Assembly (NCBI RefSeq): GCF_024809975.1
Contig: NZ_JANUDY010000003.1
Span: forward strand, 186,001-250,000
From: Comamonas sp. BIGb0152
GTDB taxonomy: Bacteria > Pseudomonadota > Gammaproteobacteria > Burkholderiales > Burkholderiaceae_C
Direction of reading: 5' to 3'
Length of the DNA: 64,000 nucleotides
Positions 31,080-42,208 of the stretch are shown here, piece after piece (position 1 is the first letter of the stretch; every line of letters starts with the position of its first letter). Below the pieces are notes generated by a model. The model searched no databases and was not told where the DNA came from. It saw only the letters and a list, made by a program, of their open reading frames with translations. A program made the translations under genes and the position numbers.

Positions 31080-33176
31080 ATGACCGCAGATACCGCACCC
31101 GCCACGCTTGACCAGGCCACCCCCTCCGCCGACGCCCCAGCCGCTGTGCCTGCCAGCACCGGCAGCGCTGCGCCCGCGCGCCGCCCCATCCAGGATCTGC
31201 CCGATGAGCTGGTCAGCCAGATTGCCGCCGGTGAGGTGGTCGAGCGCCCCGCCTCGGTCGTGCGCGAGCTGGTCGACAACGCGCTCGACGCCGGTGCCAC
31301 CAGCATCACCGTGCGCCTGCTGGCCGGTGGCGTGCGGCTGATCACCGTGGAAGACGATGGCTGTGGCATTCCGCGCGAAGAGCTGCCCATCGCACTGCGC
31401 CGCCACGCCACCAGCAAAATCCGCAACCTGCATGACCTGGAATCGGTGGCGACCATGGGTTTTCGGGGTGAGGCGCTGGCTGCCATTGCCTCGGTCTCGG
31501 AGATGAGCGTGCTCTCGCGCCCTGCCCACCAAGACAGCGCCTACCTGCTGGACGCCCGCAGTGGCGAGCTGCGCCCGGCCGCACGCAATCCCGGCACGAC
31601 GATGGAGGTCAAGGAGCTGTTCTTCAGCACGCCTGCGCGCCGCAAGTTCCTCAAGACCGATGCCACCGAGCTGGCCCACTGCGTGGAAGCCGTGCGCCGC
31701 CATGCGCTGACCCGCCCGGGCGTGGGCTTTGCGATTTGGCATGAGGGCAAACTCGTCGAACAATGGCGCGCCACCTTGCCTCCGCGCAGCGATGAAGCAC
31801 AGCCCGACGATGCCGCCTGGCAGCAGCTGGAGCAGCGCGCCATGGACAAGCGCCTGGCCGATGTGCTGGGCCCCGATTTTCTCGAACAATCGATTGTGGT
31901 GAACTACCAGGCCGGCCATGTGCAGGTGCGCGGCCGCGCCGGCCTGCCCGATGCGGCGCGCTCCCGTGCCGACCAGCAGTTCTGCTATGTCAACGGCCGT
32001 TTTGTGCGCGACAAGGTACTCACCCATGCGGCCCGCGCCGCTTATGAAGATGTGCTGCACGGCCACCGCCAGCCCGTCTATGCGCTCTACATCCGCCTCG
32101 ATCCGATGCGGGTCGATGTGAATGTGCACCCGACCAAGATCGAGGTGCGCTTTCGCGATAGCCGCGAGGTGCACCAAGCCGTGCTGCATGGTGTTGAGAA
32201 TGCGCTAGCTGCTCCCCGCGCGCAGCAGTTGTTGGACGCTGCATCAGCGGCGCAAACCCCAACGTCGGGAGGCCAGCCCACTGCCGCACCCAACCAGGCC
32301 TATGCGCCCGCGCCACAGGCCCAGTCCGCCATGCGTTTCGATGCCCCGCCCCGCATCAATGGCCTGCAAGCGCTGCAACAAACAGCCGCACTCTGGGGCC
32401 AGGGCGCTAGCACTGCTGCACCCGCTGCCGTGCAGCCAGGCCAAGCAGCTGGCACGCCCGCGCCCTGGCAAGTGCAGGAAGTCAGCCCAGGCTGGAACCC
32501 ACAGCCCAGCGCCAGCGCAATAGCAGGCGGTGCCGGTGCCCCGCTGGTGCCCACGTTGCCACCCGAGTCCGCCGAGAACCCCTGGCCGCTGGGCCGCGCC
32601 GTGGCGCAAATCCATGGCGTCTACATCCTGGCCGAGAACGCCCAGGGCCTGGTCATTGTCGATATGCATGCCGCCCATGAGCGCATCGTTTACGAACGCC
32701 TCAAAAGCCAGTTGGACGACGGCGATGCCAGCAGCGCCATTGCCAGCCAGCCGCTGCTGATACCCGCTACCTTCTCCGCCACACCCGAGGAAGTAGCCAC
32801 CGCCGAGGACCACAGCGAGACCCTGGCCCAGCTGGGCCTGGAGGTGGTGCCCTTCTCGCCCAAGACCCTGGCCGTGCGCGCCACGCCTACCACCTTGGCC
32901 CAGGGCAACCCGGTAGAGCTGGCGCGCAGCGTGCTGGCCGAACTGGCCCAGCACGATGCCAGCACGGTAGTGCAGCGCGCCCGCAACGAGATCCTGGGGA
33001 CCATGGCCTGCCACGGTGCCGTGCGTGCCAACCGGCAGCTCACCATTGACGAGATGAATGCCCTGCTGCGCGATATGGAGCACACCGAGCGCTCTGACCA
33101 GTGCAACCATGGCCGGCCCACCTGGCGCCAGCTGAGCATGAAGGAGCTGGACGCGCTGTTTTTGCGGGGCCGCTGA
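31080..33176 (+). CDS. mutL: DNA mismatch repair protein MutL
   Basis: A 698-residue GHKL ATPase that links MutS to the downstream repair steps. Motif I ELVDNALDAGA is near 62; ATMGFRGEAL and the Gly-rich GTTMEVKELF follow. The C-terminal dimerisation domain from about 500 contains MHAAHERIVYE and CHGAVRANRQL. Its CHG..RA and HGRPTW-like NHGRPTW motifs suggest an endonuclease-type C-terminus. About 35 residues precede the usual start (IQDLPDELVSQIAAGEVVERP). A long Ala/Pro/Gln-rich linker lies at about 370-490. Confidence 0.95.
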   Translation: MTADTAPATLDQATPSADAPAAVPASTGSAAPARRPIQDLPDELVSQIAAGEVVERPASVVRELVDNALDAGATSITVRLLAGGVRLITVEDDGCGIPREELPIALRRHATSKIRNLHDLESVATMGFRGEALAAIASVSEMSVLSRPAHQDSAYLLDARSGELRPAARNPGTTMEVKELFFSTPARRKFLKTDATELAHCVEAVRRHALTRPGVGFAIWHEGKLVEQWRATLPPRSDEAQPDDAAWQQLEQRAMDKRLADVLGPDFLEQSIVVNYQAGHVQVRGRAGLPDAARSRADQQFCYVNGRFVRDKVLTHAARAAYEDVLHGHRQPVYALYIRLDPMRVDVNVHPTKIEVRFRDSREVHQAVLHGVENALAAPRAQQLLDAASAAQTPTSGGQPTAAPNQAYAPAPQAQSAMRFDAPPRINGLQALQQTAALWGQGASTAAPAAVQPGQAAGTPAPWQVQEVSPGWNPQPSASAIAGGAGAPLVPTLPPESAENPWPLGRAVAQIHGVYILAENAQGLVIVDMHAAHERIVYERLKSQLDDGDASSAIASQPLLIPATFSATPEEVATAEDHSETLAQLGLEVVPFSPKTLAVRATPTTLAQGNPVELARSVLAELAQHDASTVVQRARNEILGTMACHGAVRANRQLTIDEMNALLRDMEHTERSDQCNHGRPTWRQLSMKELDALFLRGR

Positions 33177-33202
33177 ACCGCGCCCCAGCAAACGAGCAAA
33201 CG

Positions 33203-33231
33203 AAAAAAAGGAAGCCGAGGCTTCCTTTTTC
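33203..33231. terminator. Bidirectional terminator between mutL and emrB
   Basis: GGAAGCC and GGCTTCC are flanked by an A run on the left and a T run on the right, so it can stop transcription from both converging genes. Confidence 0.85.
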
Positions 33232-33249
33232 CGTTCATGCAAAGCAAGA

Positions 33250-34818
33250 TCAATGCGCAGCCGATGCTGCCTCCGATCCACCACCGCCCTGGCCTTGTTT
33301 GGGGCCCTTGGCTAGCCAGACCAGCGGGATCAGCAGCAGGAACAGCATGGACGAGGCCCAGAAAATATCATTGGCCGCCAGCATAAAAGCCTGCTGATTG
33401 ACCATCTGGTCGACCCGGGCCAAGGCCTGCTGCAAAGTCAATCCGCTGGCCTGCAGGCCTTGCACCGCCTGGGCGGTCGGGCCATCGCCCAGGCTGATGT
33501 GCTCGACCAACTGCGCATGGTGCAAGACCGCGCGGCGCTCCCACAAAGTGGTGGCGACCGAGGTGCCCACCGCACCGGCGGTGATCCGCACAAAGTTGGA
33601 CAGGCCTGAGGCACTGGGCATTTTCTCGGGCGGGATATCGCTCAAGGTGATAGTCATCAGCGGGATGAAAAAGCCCGCCATGGCCACGCCCTGCACGATG
33701 GTCGGGATCATGATGGTCATCAGGTCCACCTGGGTGTTGAAGCGCGAGCGCATCCACATCACCAGACCGAAGACGATGAACGAGGCCGTCGCATAGCGCC
33801 TGGGATCGACCTTGTGGATGGTCTTGCCCACCACCGGCGAGAGCACCAGCGCCAGCAAACCCACCGGCGCCAACACCATGCCCGCATCCGTTGCGGTGTA
33901 GCCCATGAACTGCTGCAGCCACAAAGGCAGCAGCACCACATTGCCAAAGAACAGGCCATAGCCCACCGAAATGGCCAGGGTGCCGGCCCAGAAATTGCGG
34001 TTCTTGAAGAGGCGCAGGTCCACCACCGGGTGCTTGTCGCCCAGCTCCCAGATCAGGAAGTAGAGCAAGCCGACGACCGCAATCACCGCACAGGCGACCA
34101 CCATGGGCGACTGGAACCAGTCGTGCTCCTTGCCGATGTCGAGCATGATCTGCATTGCCGAGACCCAGACCACCAGCAGCCCCAGGCCAATCGCATCGAT
34201 CGGCAAGGCCTTGCGGGCCGAATCCCGGTGCCGGAAGATCGCCCAGGTGGCGCCCACGGCCAGCATGCCGACAGGCACATTGATGTAGAAAATCCAGGGC
34301 CAGGACATGTTGTCGGTGATCCAGCCGCCCAGCAAGGGGCCCATCACCGGCGCGATCAAGGTCGTCATCGACCAGAAGGCCATGGCCGTGCCCGCCATCG
34401 CGCGCGGGTAGCTGGCCAGCAGCAGCGACTGCGACAGCGGAATCATCGGCCCGGCAACAAAGCCCTGCAAGATGCGAAACGCAATCAAGGTCGTCATGTT
34501 GGGGGCCAGGCCGCACAGCCAGGACGAGATCACGAACAAGGTGACGCTGAGCATGAACAGCCGCACCTGGCCAAAGCGCATCGACAGCCAGCCGGTCAGC
34601 GGCACCGAGATCGCATTGGCCACCGCAAAGCTGGTGATCACCCAGGTGCCCTGGTTGGCGCTGACGCCCAGATCACCGGCAATGGCCGGCAGCGACACGT
34701 TCGCGATCGACGTGTCCAGTACATTCATGAACACCGCAGCGGACAGCGCCAGGGTGCCGATGAGGCGCGCCGATCCTTCGAGCGGCGGGTGGGGTAACGA
34801 GGGATTGGAAGTTGCCAT
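33250..34818 (-). CDS. emrB: DHA2-family drug:H+ antiporter, EmrB type
   Basis: A 522-residue inner-membrane exporter with 14 predicted spans. Motifs are typical of the DHA2 group: LDTSIANVSLPAIAGDLG in TM1, WVITSFAVANAISVPLTGWL, then GWITDNMSWPWIFYINVPVG. It forms a tripartite pump with the adaptor and outer-membrane factor encoded upstream in the same operon. Substrates of relatives are hydrophobic toxic compounds. Last gene of marR-omf-emrA-emrB. Confidence 0.92.
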   Translation of the reverse strand: MATSNPSLPHPPLEGSARLIGTLALSAAVFMNVLDTSIANVSLPAIAGDLGVSANQGTWVITSFAVANAISVPLTGWLSMRFGQVRLFMLSVTLFVISSWLCGLAPNMTTLIAFRILQGFVAGPMIPLSQSLLLASYPRAMAGTAMAFWSMTTLIAPVMGPLLGGWITDNMSWPWIFYINVPVGMLAVGATWAIFRHRDSARKALPIDAIGLGLLVVWVSAMQIMLDIGKEHDWFQSPMVVACAVIAVVGLLYFLIWELGDKHPVVDLRLFKNRNFWAGTLAISVGYGLFFGNVVLLPLWLQQFMGYTATDAGMVLAPVGLLALVLSPVVGKTIHKVDPRRYATASFIVFGLVMWMRSRFNTQVDLMTIMIPTIVQGVAMAGFFIPLMTITLSDIPPEKMPSASGLSNFVRITAGAVGTSVATTLWERRAVLHHAQLVEHISLGDGPTAQAVQGLQASGLTLQQALARVDQMVNQQAFMLAANDIFWASSMLFLLLIPLVWLAKGPKQGQGGGGSEAASAAH

Positions 34819-34870
34819 CACGCATCCTTGGGCCGCCCGGTGGGCAGCCCCTGGTCAAAACAAAGGGCGC

Positions 34871-36109
34871 TTACAGCTTCTTGCCGGCGTTGTTGGCGAT
34901 GACTTGCGCAATCACCGCATCGGCGCCTTCGTCCTGCACCTCATAGACATTGGTCTGCACCAGAGGCTCCTTGCGCGGCACATCGGCCAGCAGCTTGCCG
35001 TCCTGCTGCTGGATATCGACATCCACCAGCATCGACAGGCCCACGCGCAGTGGGTGCTCCTGCACCTGCTTGGCATCCAGCGCAATGCGCACCGGCACAC
35101 GCTGCACCACCTTGATCCAGTTGCCCGTGGCGTTTTGCGCGGGCAGCAGCGAGAAGGCCGAGCCCGTGCCCACGCCCAGGCCTTCGACGGTGCCGCTGTA
35201 CGCGACCTTCTTGCCGTAGAGGTCGGCCGTCATCTTGACGGGCTGGCCCAGGCGCAGATTGCGCAGCTGGTTTTCCTTGAAGTTGGCCTCCACCCACAGC
35301 TGGTTCATCGGCACCACGGTCATCAGCGGCGTGCCTGGCGCCACACGCTGGCCCACCTGCACCGAGCGCTTGCCCACCACGCCAGACACGGGCGAGACCA
35401 GCTCATTGCGCTGCATGGCCAGGTAGGCCTCACGCAGCTTGGCCGCAGCGGTCAGCACATTGGGGTGGTCAGCCACGCTGATGCCCTCGGTCAGCGACTG
35501 GTTGCTGGCCAGCTGCTCGCGCGCCGTGTTGACGGCAGCCAGCGAGGCATTGACCGCTGCCTGGGCGGCGTCCACCTGGCTTTGTGCATGGCTCAGTTCT
35601 TCCTTGGATACGGCCCCGTTGCCGGTCAAAGCCTGGCGGCGCTTGAGATCGCTTTGCGCGCGCAGCAGGTCGTTCTTGGCCTTGCTGACCTCGGCCTGGC
35701 GCTGGGCAATCTGCGCGGTGTAAGAGCCATTGTTCACATACAGGGTGCGCACCTGGCGCACCGCCTGGGCCAGGTTGGCCTTGGCCTGCTCAAAGGCCAC
35801 CTTGGCATCGGCCGGGTCCAGGCGCACCAGCGGCTGGCCTTCCTTCACATAGTCGGTGTCATCGGCCAGGATGGACTGCACCGTGCCGGCCGTTTGCGGC
35901 GCAATCTGCACCAGGTTGCCCTGCACGTAGGCGTTGTCGGTTTCTTCGAAGTGGCTGTTGACCATCCAGTCATAGATGCCATAGGCGGCACCCAGCACGA
36001 TAACGATGCCCGTCAGGCGCAGCAGCCATTTTTTGCGCGGTTGGGCAGCGGGTGCCTCTGGGGCGGTGGCCGCAGTGGAGGGAGAGGAGGAAGTGTTGTT
36101 GTTCGACAT
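34871..36109 (-). CDS. emrA: EmrA/HlyD-type membrane fusion protein
   Basis: A 412-residue periplasmic adaptor. A Ser/Thr/Ala-rich cytoplasmic start is followed by one membrane anchor at about 29-50 (LLRLTGIVIVLGAAYGIYDW). Next come the lipoyl half ETDNAYVQGNLVQIAP, a long alpha-helical coiled hairpin (about 115-230), and the second lipoyl half LVSPVSGVVGKRSVQVGQ. This domain order is the EmrA standard. It bridges EmrB and the outer-membrane factor; it lies between their genes. Confidence 0.93.
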   Translation of the reverse strand: MSNNNTSSSPSTAATAPEAPAAQPRKKWLLRLTGIVIVLGAAYGIYDWMVNSHFEETDNAYVQGNLVQIAPQTAGTVQSILADDTDYVKEGQPLVRLDPADAKVAFEQAKANLAQAVRQVRTLYVNNGSYTAQIAQRQAEVSKAKNDLLRAQSDLKRRQALTGNGAVSKEELSHAQSQVDAAQAAVNASLAAVNTAREQLASNQSLTEGISVADHPNVLTAAAKLREAYLAMQRNELVSPVSGVVGKRSVQVGQRVAPGTPLMTVVPMNQLWVEANFKENQLRNLRLGQPVKMTADLYGKKVAYSGTVEGLGVGTGSAFSLLPAQNATGNWIKVVQRVPVRIALDAKQVQEHPLRVGLSMLVDVDIQQQDGKLLADVPRKEPLVQTNVYEVQDEGADAVIAQVIANNAGKKL

Positions 36110-36187
36110 GGTGTTGCGTAGCGAGTTATGTGACGAGAGGCTGGGCCTCTCCGGTCTTGCTTATGTGTTGCACGCGAGGTGGGCAGG

Positions 36188-37714
36188 TCAGCTCTTGGCG
36201 CTGTCCATCGGGGCGTTGGTCTTGGTTTGGGCGTTGTTGTCCGGTTGCAGGTTGCTAGGGCTTTGGTCTTGGTAGCCACCGCCAAGCGCCTGGGCCAAGG
36301 CGGCATTGCTCGACAAGATGCGGGCCTCGATATCCACCATCTGTTGGCGCTGGGCCAGCACATTGGTCTCGGCCGACAGCACATTCAGGTAGGTGCCCAG
36401 ACCGGCGGAATAGCGCTGGTTGGCAATATCCAGCGCGCTTTGCGCGGCATCAGCGGCGCGGCGCTGCTCGGGCAACTGCGCATGGGCAGCGCGCACGCTG
36501 GCCACCTGGTCGGCCACATCGTGCACCGCAGTGATCACCGCCTGGTTGTAGGCCTGCACGGCCAGTTCGTAGTCGGCCGATGTGCCGCTCAGGTTGGCAC
36601 GCAGCCGGCCCGAATCAAAGATCGGCAGGCTGAGCGCCGGGCCCACGCCCCATTCGCGCGCACTGCCCTTGGCAAAGTTGTTGAAGCCAATGCTCGACAG
36701 GCCGAGGAAGGCCGTCAGATCGATATCGGGATAGAACTCGGCCTTGGCCTGGCGAATGCCTTGCTCGGCCGCCTCGACGCGCCAGCGCGCGGCCACAATA
36801 TCGGCGCGGCGCCCCAGCAGGTTGGACGAGAGCTGCGACGGAAAACGTGGCAGGCTCAGCTGGGCAATGGGCGATGCCACCAGTTCCCGGGCGCGTGCAG
36901 GCTGGCCCATCAGTGCGGCCAGCGCGTTTTGGGCCTGCTGCTTTTGCTCGCGCACCTGCAGCAACTGCACCTTGGCCTGGGGCACGCCGCTTTCGCTTTG
37001 GCGCACTTCCAAGGTGGTGTCCAAGCCGGCGTCATAGCGGTCGCGCACCAGCTGCAAGGTGTGGGCGCGCTGCTCAATCGCGCGCTCGGCCACCACCTCT
37101 TGCGCCTGCAGGCGCGAGAGCTGCACATAGGCCTGCACCATGGAGCTGGTCAGCAGCACGCGGGCGGCATCCATGTCGGCCTGGGCGGCGCGGGCCGAGC
37201 CCACGGCGGCATCCAGCGCGGCGCGGTGCTTGCCAAACAAGTCCAGCGACCAGCTGCCGTTGATACGCGCCTCTGCGCTGCTGTAGTTGTTGCCCGCCAG
37301 CGGCGGCGGAACCATGCCATTGGCCGGCGCATGGTTGCGCGTGGCGCTGGCCTGGCCGTTGACTTGCGGGCCCAGGGCCGATTCGCTGACCTGCGCCAGC
37401 GCCCAGGCCTTGCGGATGCGCGCCTGCGCCGATTGCAAATTGGGGCTGTCGGCCAAGGCCGTGTCGATCAGCGCATTGAGCTGCGCATCGCCCAACGCCT
37501 TCCACCACTGGGCATCAACCGGGGCCACGGTAGCGGCCTGGTCTGCCTCGGTAGGTTCGGTCAGCAAACCCAGGGACTCCGGCGAGCGCAGCTGGGCATG
37601 GGTGTCGATGCCGCGCATATCCGCGCAGCCGGCGATAAACGTGCTGGCTGCCAGCGCAATGGCTGACAGGGCCAGCCTGCGCTCGGCGCCGCCAAATGAA
37701 AAACTGCTGGTCAT
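36188..37714 (-). CDS. Outer-membrane efflux lipoprotein, NodT/OprM type
   Basis: A 508-residue TolC-like outer-membrane factor. A signal peptide ends in lipobox FIAGC (Cys30). Two homologous coiled-coil halves follow, with WWKALGDAQLNALIDTAL, then the second-half LPIFDSGRLRANL and SAGLGTYLNVLSAE elements seen in NodT-family channels. The ATG overlaps the marR stop by 4 nt (ATGA), which fixes the start. It gives the efflux operon its own exit duct. Confidence 0.92.
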   Translation of the reverse strand: MTSSFSFGGAERRLALSAIALAASTFIAGCADMRGIDTHAQLRSPESLGLLTEPTEADQAATVAPVDAQWWKALGDAQLNALIDTALADSPNLQSAQARIRKAWALAQVSESALGPQVNGQASATRNHAPANGMVPPPLAGNNYSSAEARINGSWSLDLFGKHRAALDAAVGSARAAQADMDAARVLLTSSMVQAYVQLSRLQAQEVVAERAIEQRAHTLQLVRDRYDAGLDTTLEVRQSESGVPQAKVQLLQVREQKQQAQNALAALMGQPARARELVASPIAQLSLPRFPSQLSSNLLGRRADIVAARWRVEAAEQGIRQAKAEFYPDIDLTAFLGLSSIGFNNFAKGSAREWGVGPALSLPIFDSGRLRANLSGTSADYELAVQAYNQAVITAVHDVADQVASVRAAHAQLPEQRRAADAAQSALDIANQRYSAGLGTYLNVLSAETNVLAQRQQMVDIEARILSSNAALAQALGGGYQDQSPSNLQPDNNAQTKTNAPMDSAKS

Positions 37715-38316
37715 AGTGCCCTCTCCTTGCCGGGCGGCTGTGCTGTGTTGTCGGTGTTGTCGGTGGGGGCGCAGGCGCCGCCATCGGGCAGGCACATGTC
37801 CACCGCCAAGGTGTTGGGCATGGCCTCATAGATACGGCGCAGGTAACCGTGGAACTGGGTCAATTCGTCGGGCGACAAGGGGCTGAGCGCGGCGCTGTTG
37901 ACCCCTTTGACGATATCGGGCACCTGCCTTGCAGCAGCCAGGCCCTCGTCGGTCAAACACAGGCTGACCACGCGGCGGTCATCGGTGGAGCGCTCGCGCT
38001 CGATGATTCCCTTGTCGACCAGGCGGTCGATGAGCCGCGTCATCGCGCCCGGGGTCTGCAAGGTGCGGCGCGCCAAATCCGCGGCCGTATGGGCCTTGCC
38101 GCTGGCCAGGTGCAAGACTGGAATCCACTGCGCCTGCGTCAGGCCCAGCGGCTCCATGCGGCGGTCCACCTCGGCCCGCACCACGGTAGAGATGATGCGC
38201 ATCAACCAGCAGGGGAAATCCACCGGCCGGATGGCTTCGATCTCGGGACATCCGCCTGCCCGCGCCTCTTGGTCCTCGCTAACAGACGCGGGTTGTTCCT
38301 GGTGCGAATCGGTCAT
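37711..38316 (-). CDS. MarR-family repressor of the efflux operon
   Basis: A 201-residue winged-helix regulator. The MarR core spans about 35-170: LTQAQWIPVLHL, AADLARRTLQTPGAMTRLID as the recognition region, and RERSTDDRRVVSLCLTDEG as the wing. About 30 residues precede and 30 follow the core. It is the first gene of the marR-omf-emrA-emrB unit and very likely represses it, released by phenolic or drug-like ligands as in relatives. Perfect inverted repeats lie just upstream. Confidence 0.9.
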   Translation of the reverse strand: MTDSHQEQPASVSEDQEARAGGCPEIEAIRPVDFPCWLMRIISTVVRAEVDRRMEPLGLTQAQWIPVLHLASGKAHTAADLARRTLQTPGAMTRLIDRLVDKGIIERERSTDDRRVVSLCLTDEGLAAARQVPDIVKGVNSAALSPLSPDELTQFHGYLRRIYEAMPNTLAVDMCLPDGGACAPTDNTDNTAQPPGKERAL

Positions 38317-38345
38317 GCCACGGGCCCTCTCTGAAATAGTTTACA

Positions 38346-38381
38346 AGGCAATGATTATCCAATCATTCATTGCCTAGGCAA
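38346..38381. promoter_or_regulatory. Probable MarR operator
   Basis: AGGCAATGA (38346-38354) and TCATTGCCT (38367-38375) are perfect 9-bp arms. Overlapping them is the 12-bp palindrome TTGCCTAGGCAA (38370-38381). They lie 30-65 bp upstream of the marR start codon in AT-rich DNA, where a MarR autoregulator would bind. Confidence 0.7.
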
Positions 38382-40047
<1,666 letters not shown>

Positions 40048-40089
40048 AAACGCCCGGGCATATCGCCCGGTCAGCACCCACTGCACAAT

Positions 40090-40121
40090 GCCCCCAGCGT
40101 TCAGCGCGCTGGGGGCTTTTT
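40090..40121 (+). terminator. Intrinsic terminator of gdhA
   Basis: GCCCCCAGCG and CGCTGGGGGC form a 10-bp stem with a 7-nt loop, followed by TTTTTGC. Confidence 0.85.
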
Positions 40122-40178
40122 GCTGCGCGTTAAATCATCACAACGACAACCACAACGACAAGGTATGAGGGTCGGGCC

Positions 40179-42050
40179 ATGGAACAAGCGGACTTTATCC
40201 ACTTGGTGCGCGAGAGCGAGATCGAAAGCGCCAACGACAGCGCCGCCTACCGGCGCAGCGTCATCCGGTTTGCGCTGCTGGGCTACCTCTGGGTGGTGGG
40301 CTGCCTGGTGCTCAGCCTGGGCGTCGTCGCTTTTGTGGTGACCCAGGCGCTGCGCGGCCAGTTTCGCGGCAGCTATGTGCTGGCGCTGGTGTTTGCGCTG
40401 GGCCTGCTGTGGACCAGCTTCAAGGCCCTGTGGAGTGGCCCAGCCGACGAGCCCGAAGGCATTGCCATCACCGCAGCCGAAGCCCCGGAGCTGTTCAAGG
40501 CGCTCGATCGCATTCGTCGCAAGGTCAAAGGCCCGGCCATCGATGCCGTCTACCTGCAAGATGACTGCAATGCCGCCATCTGGCAGCGGCCCCGCTTTGG
40601 CATGCTGGGCGGCTCGGTCAACTACCTGATGATTGGCCTGCCGCTGCTGATGGCGCTGGACAAGGCCAGGGTGATGGCCGTGCTGGCCCATGAATACGGC
40701 CATCTGCGCGAGAACCACAATCGCCTGAGCGCCTGGGTATACCGCTCGCGGCGCGCCTGGCTCAAGCTCTACTACAGCATGCGCGAGGATGACAGCCCCA
40801 TGGCTGCGGCCACACGCTCGTTCCTGAACTGGTACTTTCCACGCTTTGCCGCCAAGAGCTTTGCGATGGCTCGGCAGGACGAGTACGAGGCCGACCGCAT
40901 CGCCGCGCAGCTGCTGGGTGCCGACGTTGCCGCAGCCACGCTGACCGAGCTGGAGATCAAGGCCGCCTGGCTGAGCGATGCCTTCTGGGGCCAGCACTGG
41001 CGCAGCGCCGCCCAGCACCCGCTGCCCCAGGGCCCGTTCGTTGCCATGCAGGCCATGCTGCGCCTCAAACCCGAGCCGGCGTTTGCGCAAGAGGCCCTGC
41101 GCCAGGCGCTCGCCCGGATCAGCGATGTGGACGACACCCACCCAGCCTTGCGCGACCGCGTGGAGGCCATCAGCGGCGAGCGCCCCGGCCTGCCCAGCTG
41201 GTCCACCAAAGGCGCCCTCAGTCTGCTAGGCCCCAAAGCCGAGCAGTGGATGCAGCAGTTTGACGCCCGCTGGTGCAAGGACAACGCCAGCACCTGGAAG
41301 CAACACCATGCACGCATGGCACGCTGGCAGCAGCATGCCCAGCGCTTGCGAGCCAACGCGGCCCATCCCAGCAATGCGGAGCTGCTCGAGCTTGCGCGGA
41401 TTGAGCACAAGATCGACCGCAACGCACCGGTGCGCCCTCTCTACGAGCAAGTGCTGACCCGCGATGCGCAGCAGCCGCGCGCGCTGGCCGGGTTGGCCGC
41501 CTGCCTGCCACCCAGCGATGCGGCCTTGCAGAAAAAATGCCTGGAGACCCTGTGGCAGACCTGGCCCAGTTATCGGCCCTACGCGACGCGGGCCATGGTC
41601 AACATGTTGGAAACCCAGGCCAAGCAACGCGGCTACGACGCTGCGGCCATGCGCCTGTGGCGCGACCGCGCCCGCGAGGCCGAGCAGCAGCAACAAGACT
41701 TTTTCGACGGCTTGCAGCAGGCACCGGTGTTCCAGAGCACACGCGTGAACGACCTGAGCGAATTCGAGCTGGCGGACCTGCGCGGCGAGCTGGCCCTGTT
41801 CAAGCCCATCAGCCAGGCCTGGCTGCTGAGCAAGCATGCATCGACCATGCCCGAGCTGCGCATCCACCTGCTGTTGGTGCAAGCCCCCCGCCTGGATGAA
41901 GAAGATCGCAGCCAACTGCGCCGCGCACTGTATGCCGATATCGACCTGCCCGGCATGCTGCTGGTGGTGTGCGTGGGCCCAGGCGAGCCGGCCAGCGAAG
42001 AAGAAGCACGACGCCACGCGCGCCAGCCCATTTACGTCGCCCACCTGTAG
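40179..42050 (+). CDS. Membrane-bound M48-family metalloprotease
   Basis: A 623-residue protein. Two hydrophobic segments lie at about 28-55 and 66-85, followed by a zinc protease domain with HEYGH at about 170 (AVLAHEYGHLRENH) and EYEADRIAAQLL as the third-ligand region. This is the M48 (Ste24/HtpX-like) arrangement. The C-terminal 300 residues are helical and Trp/Gln-rich without a recognised domain; TPR-like packing is possible. A role in membrane protein quality control is likely from family knowledge but not shown. It lies between gdhA and miaA, apparently monocistronic. Confidence 0.82.
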   Translation: MEQADFIHLVRESEIESANDSAAYRRSVIRFALLGYLWVVGCLVLSLGVVAFVVTQALRGQFRGSYVLALVFALGLLWTSFKALWSGPADEPEGIAITAAEAPELFKALDRIRRKVKGPAIDAVYLQDDCNAAIWQRPRFGMLGGSVNYLMIGLPLLMALDKARVMAVLAHEYGHLRENHNRLSAWVYRSRRAWLKLYYSMREDDSPMAAATRSFLNWYFPRFAAKSFAMARQDEYEADRIAAQLLGADVAAATLTELEIKAAWLSDAFWGQHWRSAAQHPLPQGPFVAMQAMLRLKPEPAFAQEALRQALARISDVDDTHPALRDRVEAISGERPGLPSWSTKGALSLLGPKAEQWMQQFDARWCKDNASTWKQHHARMARWQQHAQRLRANAAHPSNAELLELARIEHKIDRNAPVRPLYEQVLTRDAQQPRALAGLAACLPPSDAALQKKCLETLWQTWPSYRPYATRAMVNMLETQAKQRGYDAAAMRLWRDRAREAEQQQQDFFDGLQQAPVFQSTRVNDLSEFELADLRGELALFKPISQAWLLSKHASTMPELRIHLLLVQAPRLDEEDRSQLRRALYADIDLPGMLLVVCVGPGEPASEEEARRHARQPIYVAHL

Positions 42051-42208
42051 AACCAGCGTCAGGCCTGTATCGAAAACTCCCGCCAAGCCCGTTGGCTTCG
42101 CTTTGGCCCTACACTGGCGGGCAGTCATCACTCCTGTATTGATAGCTGTCTGCGCCAGCCCCATGCCTGCATGGTGGCTCTGCGTGGCAAGCTCACCGCC
42201 TGTTTACC

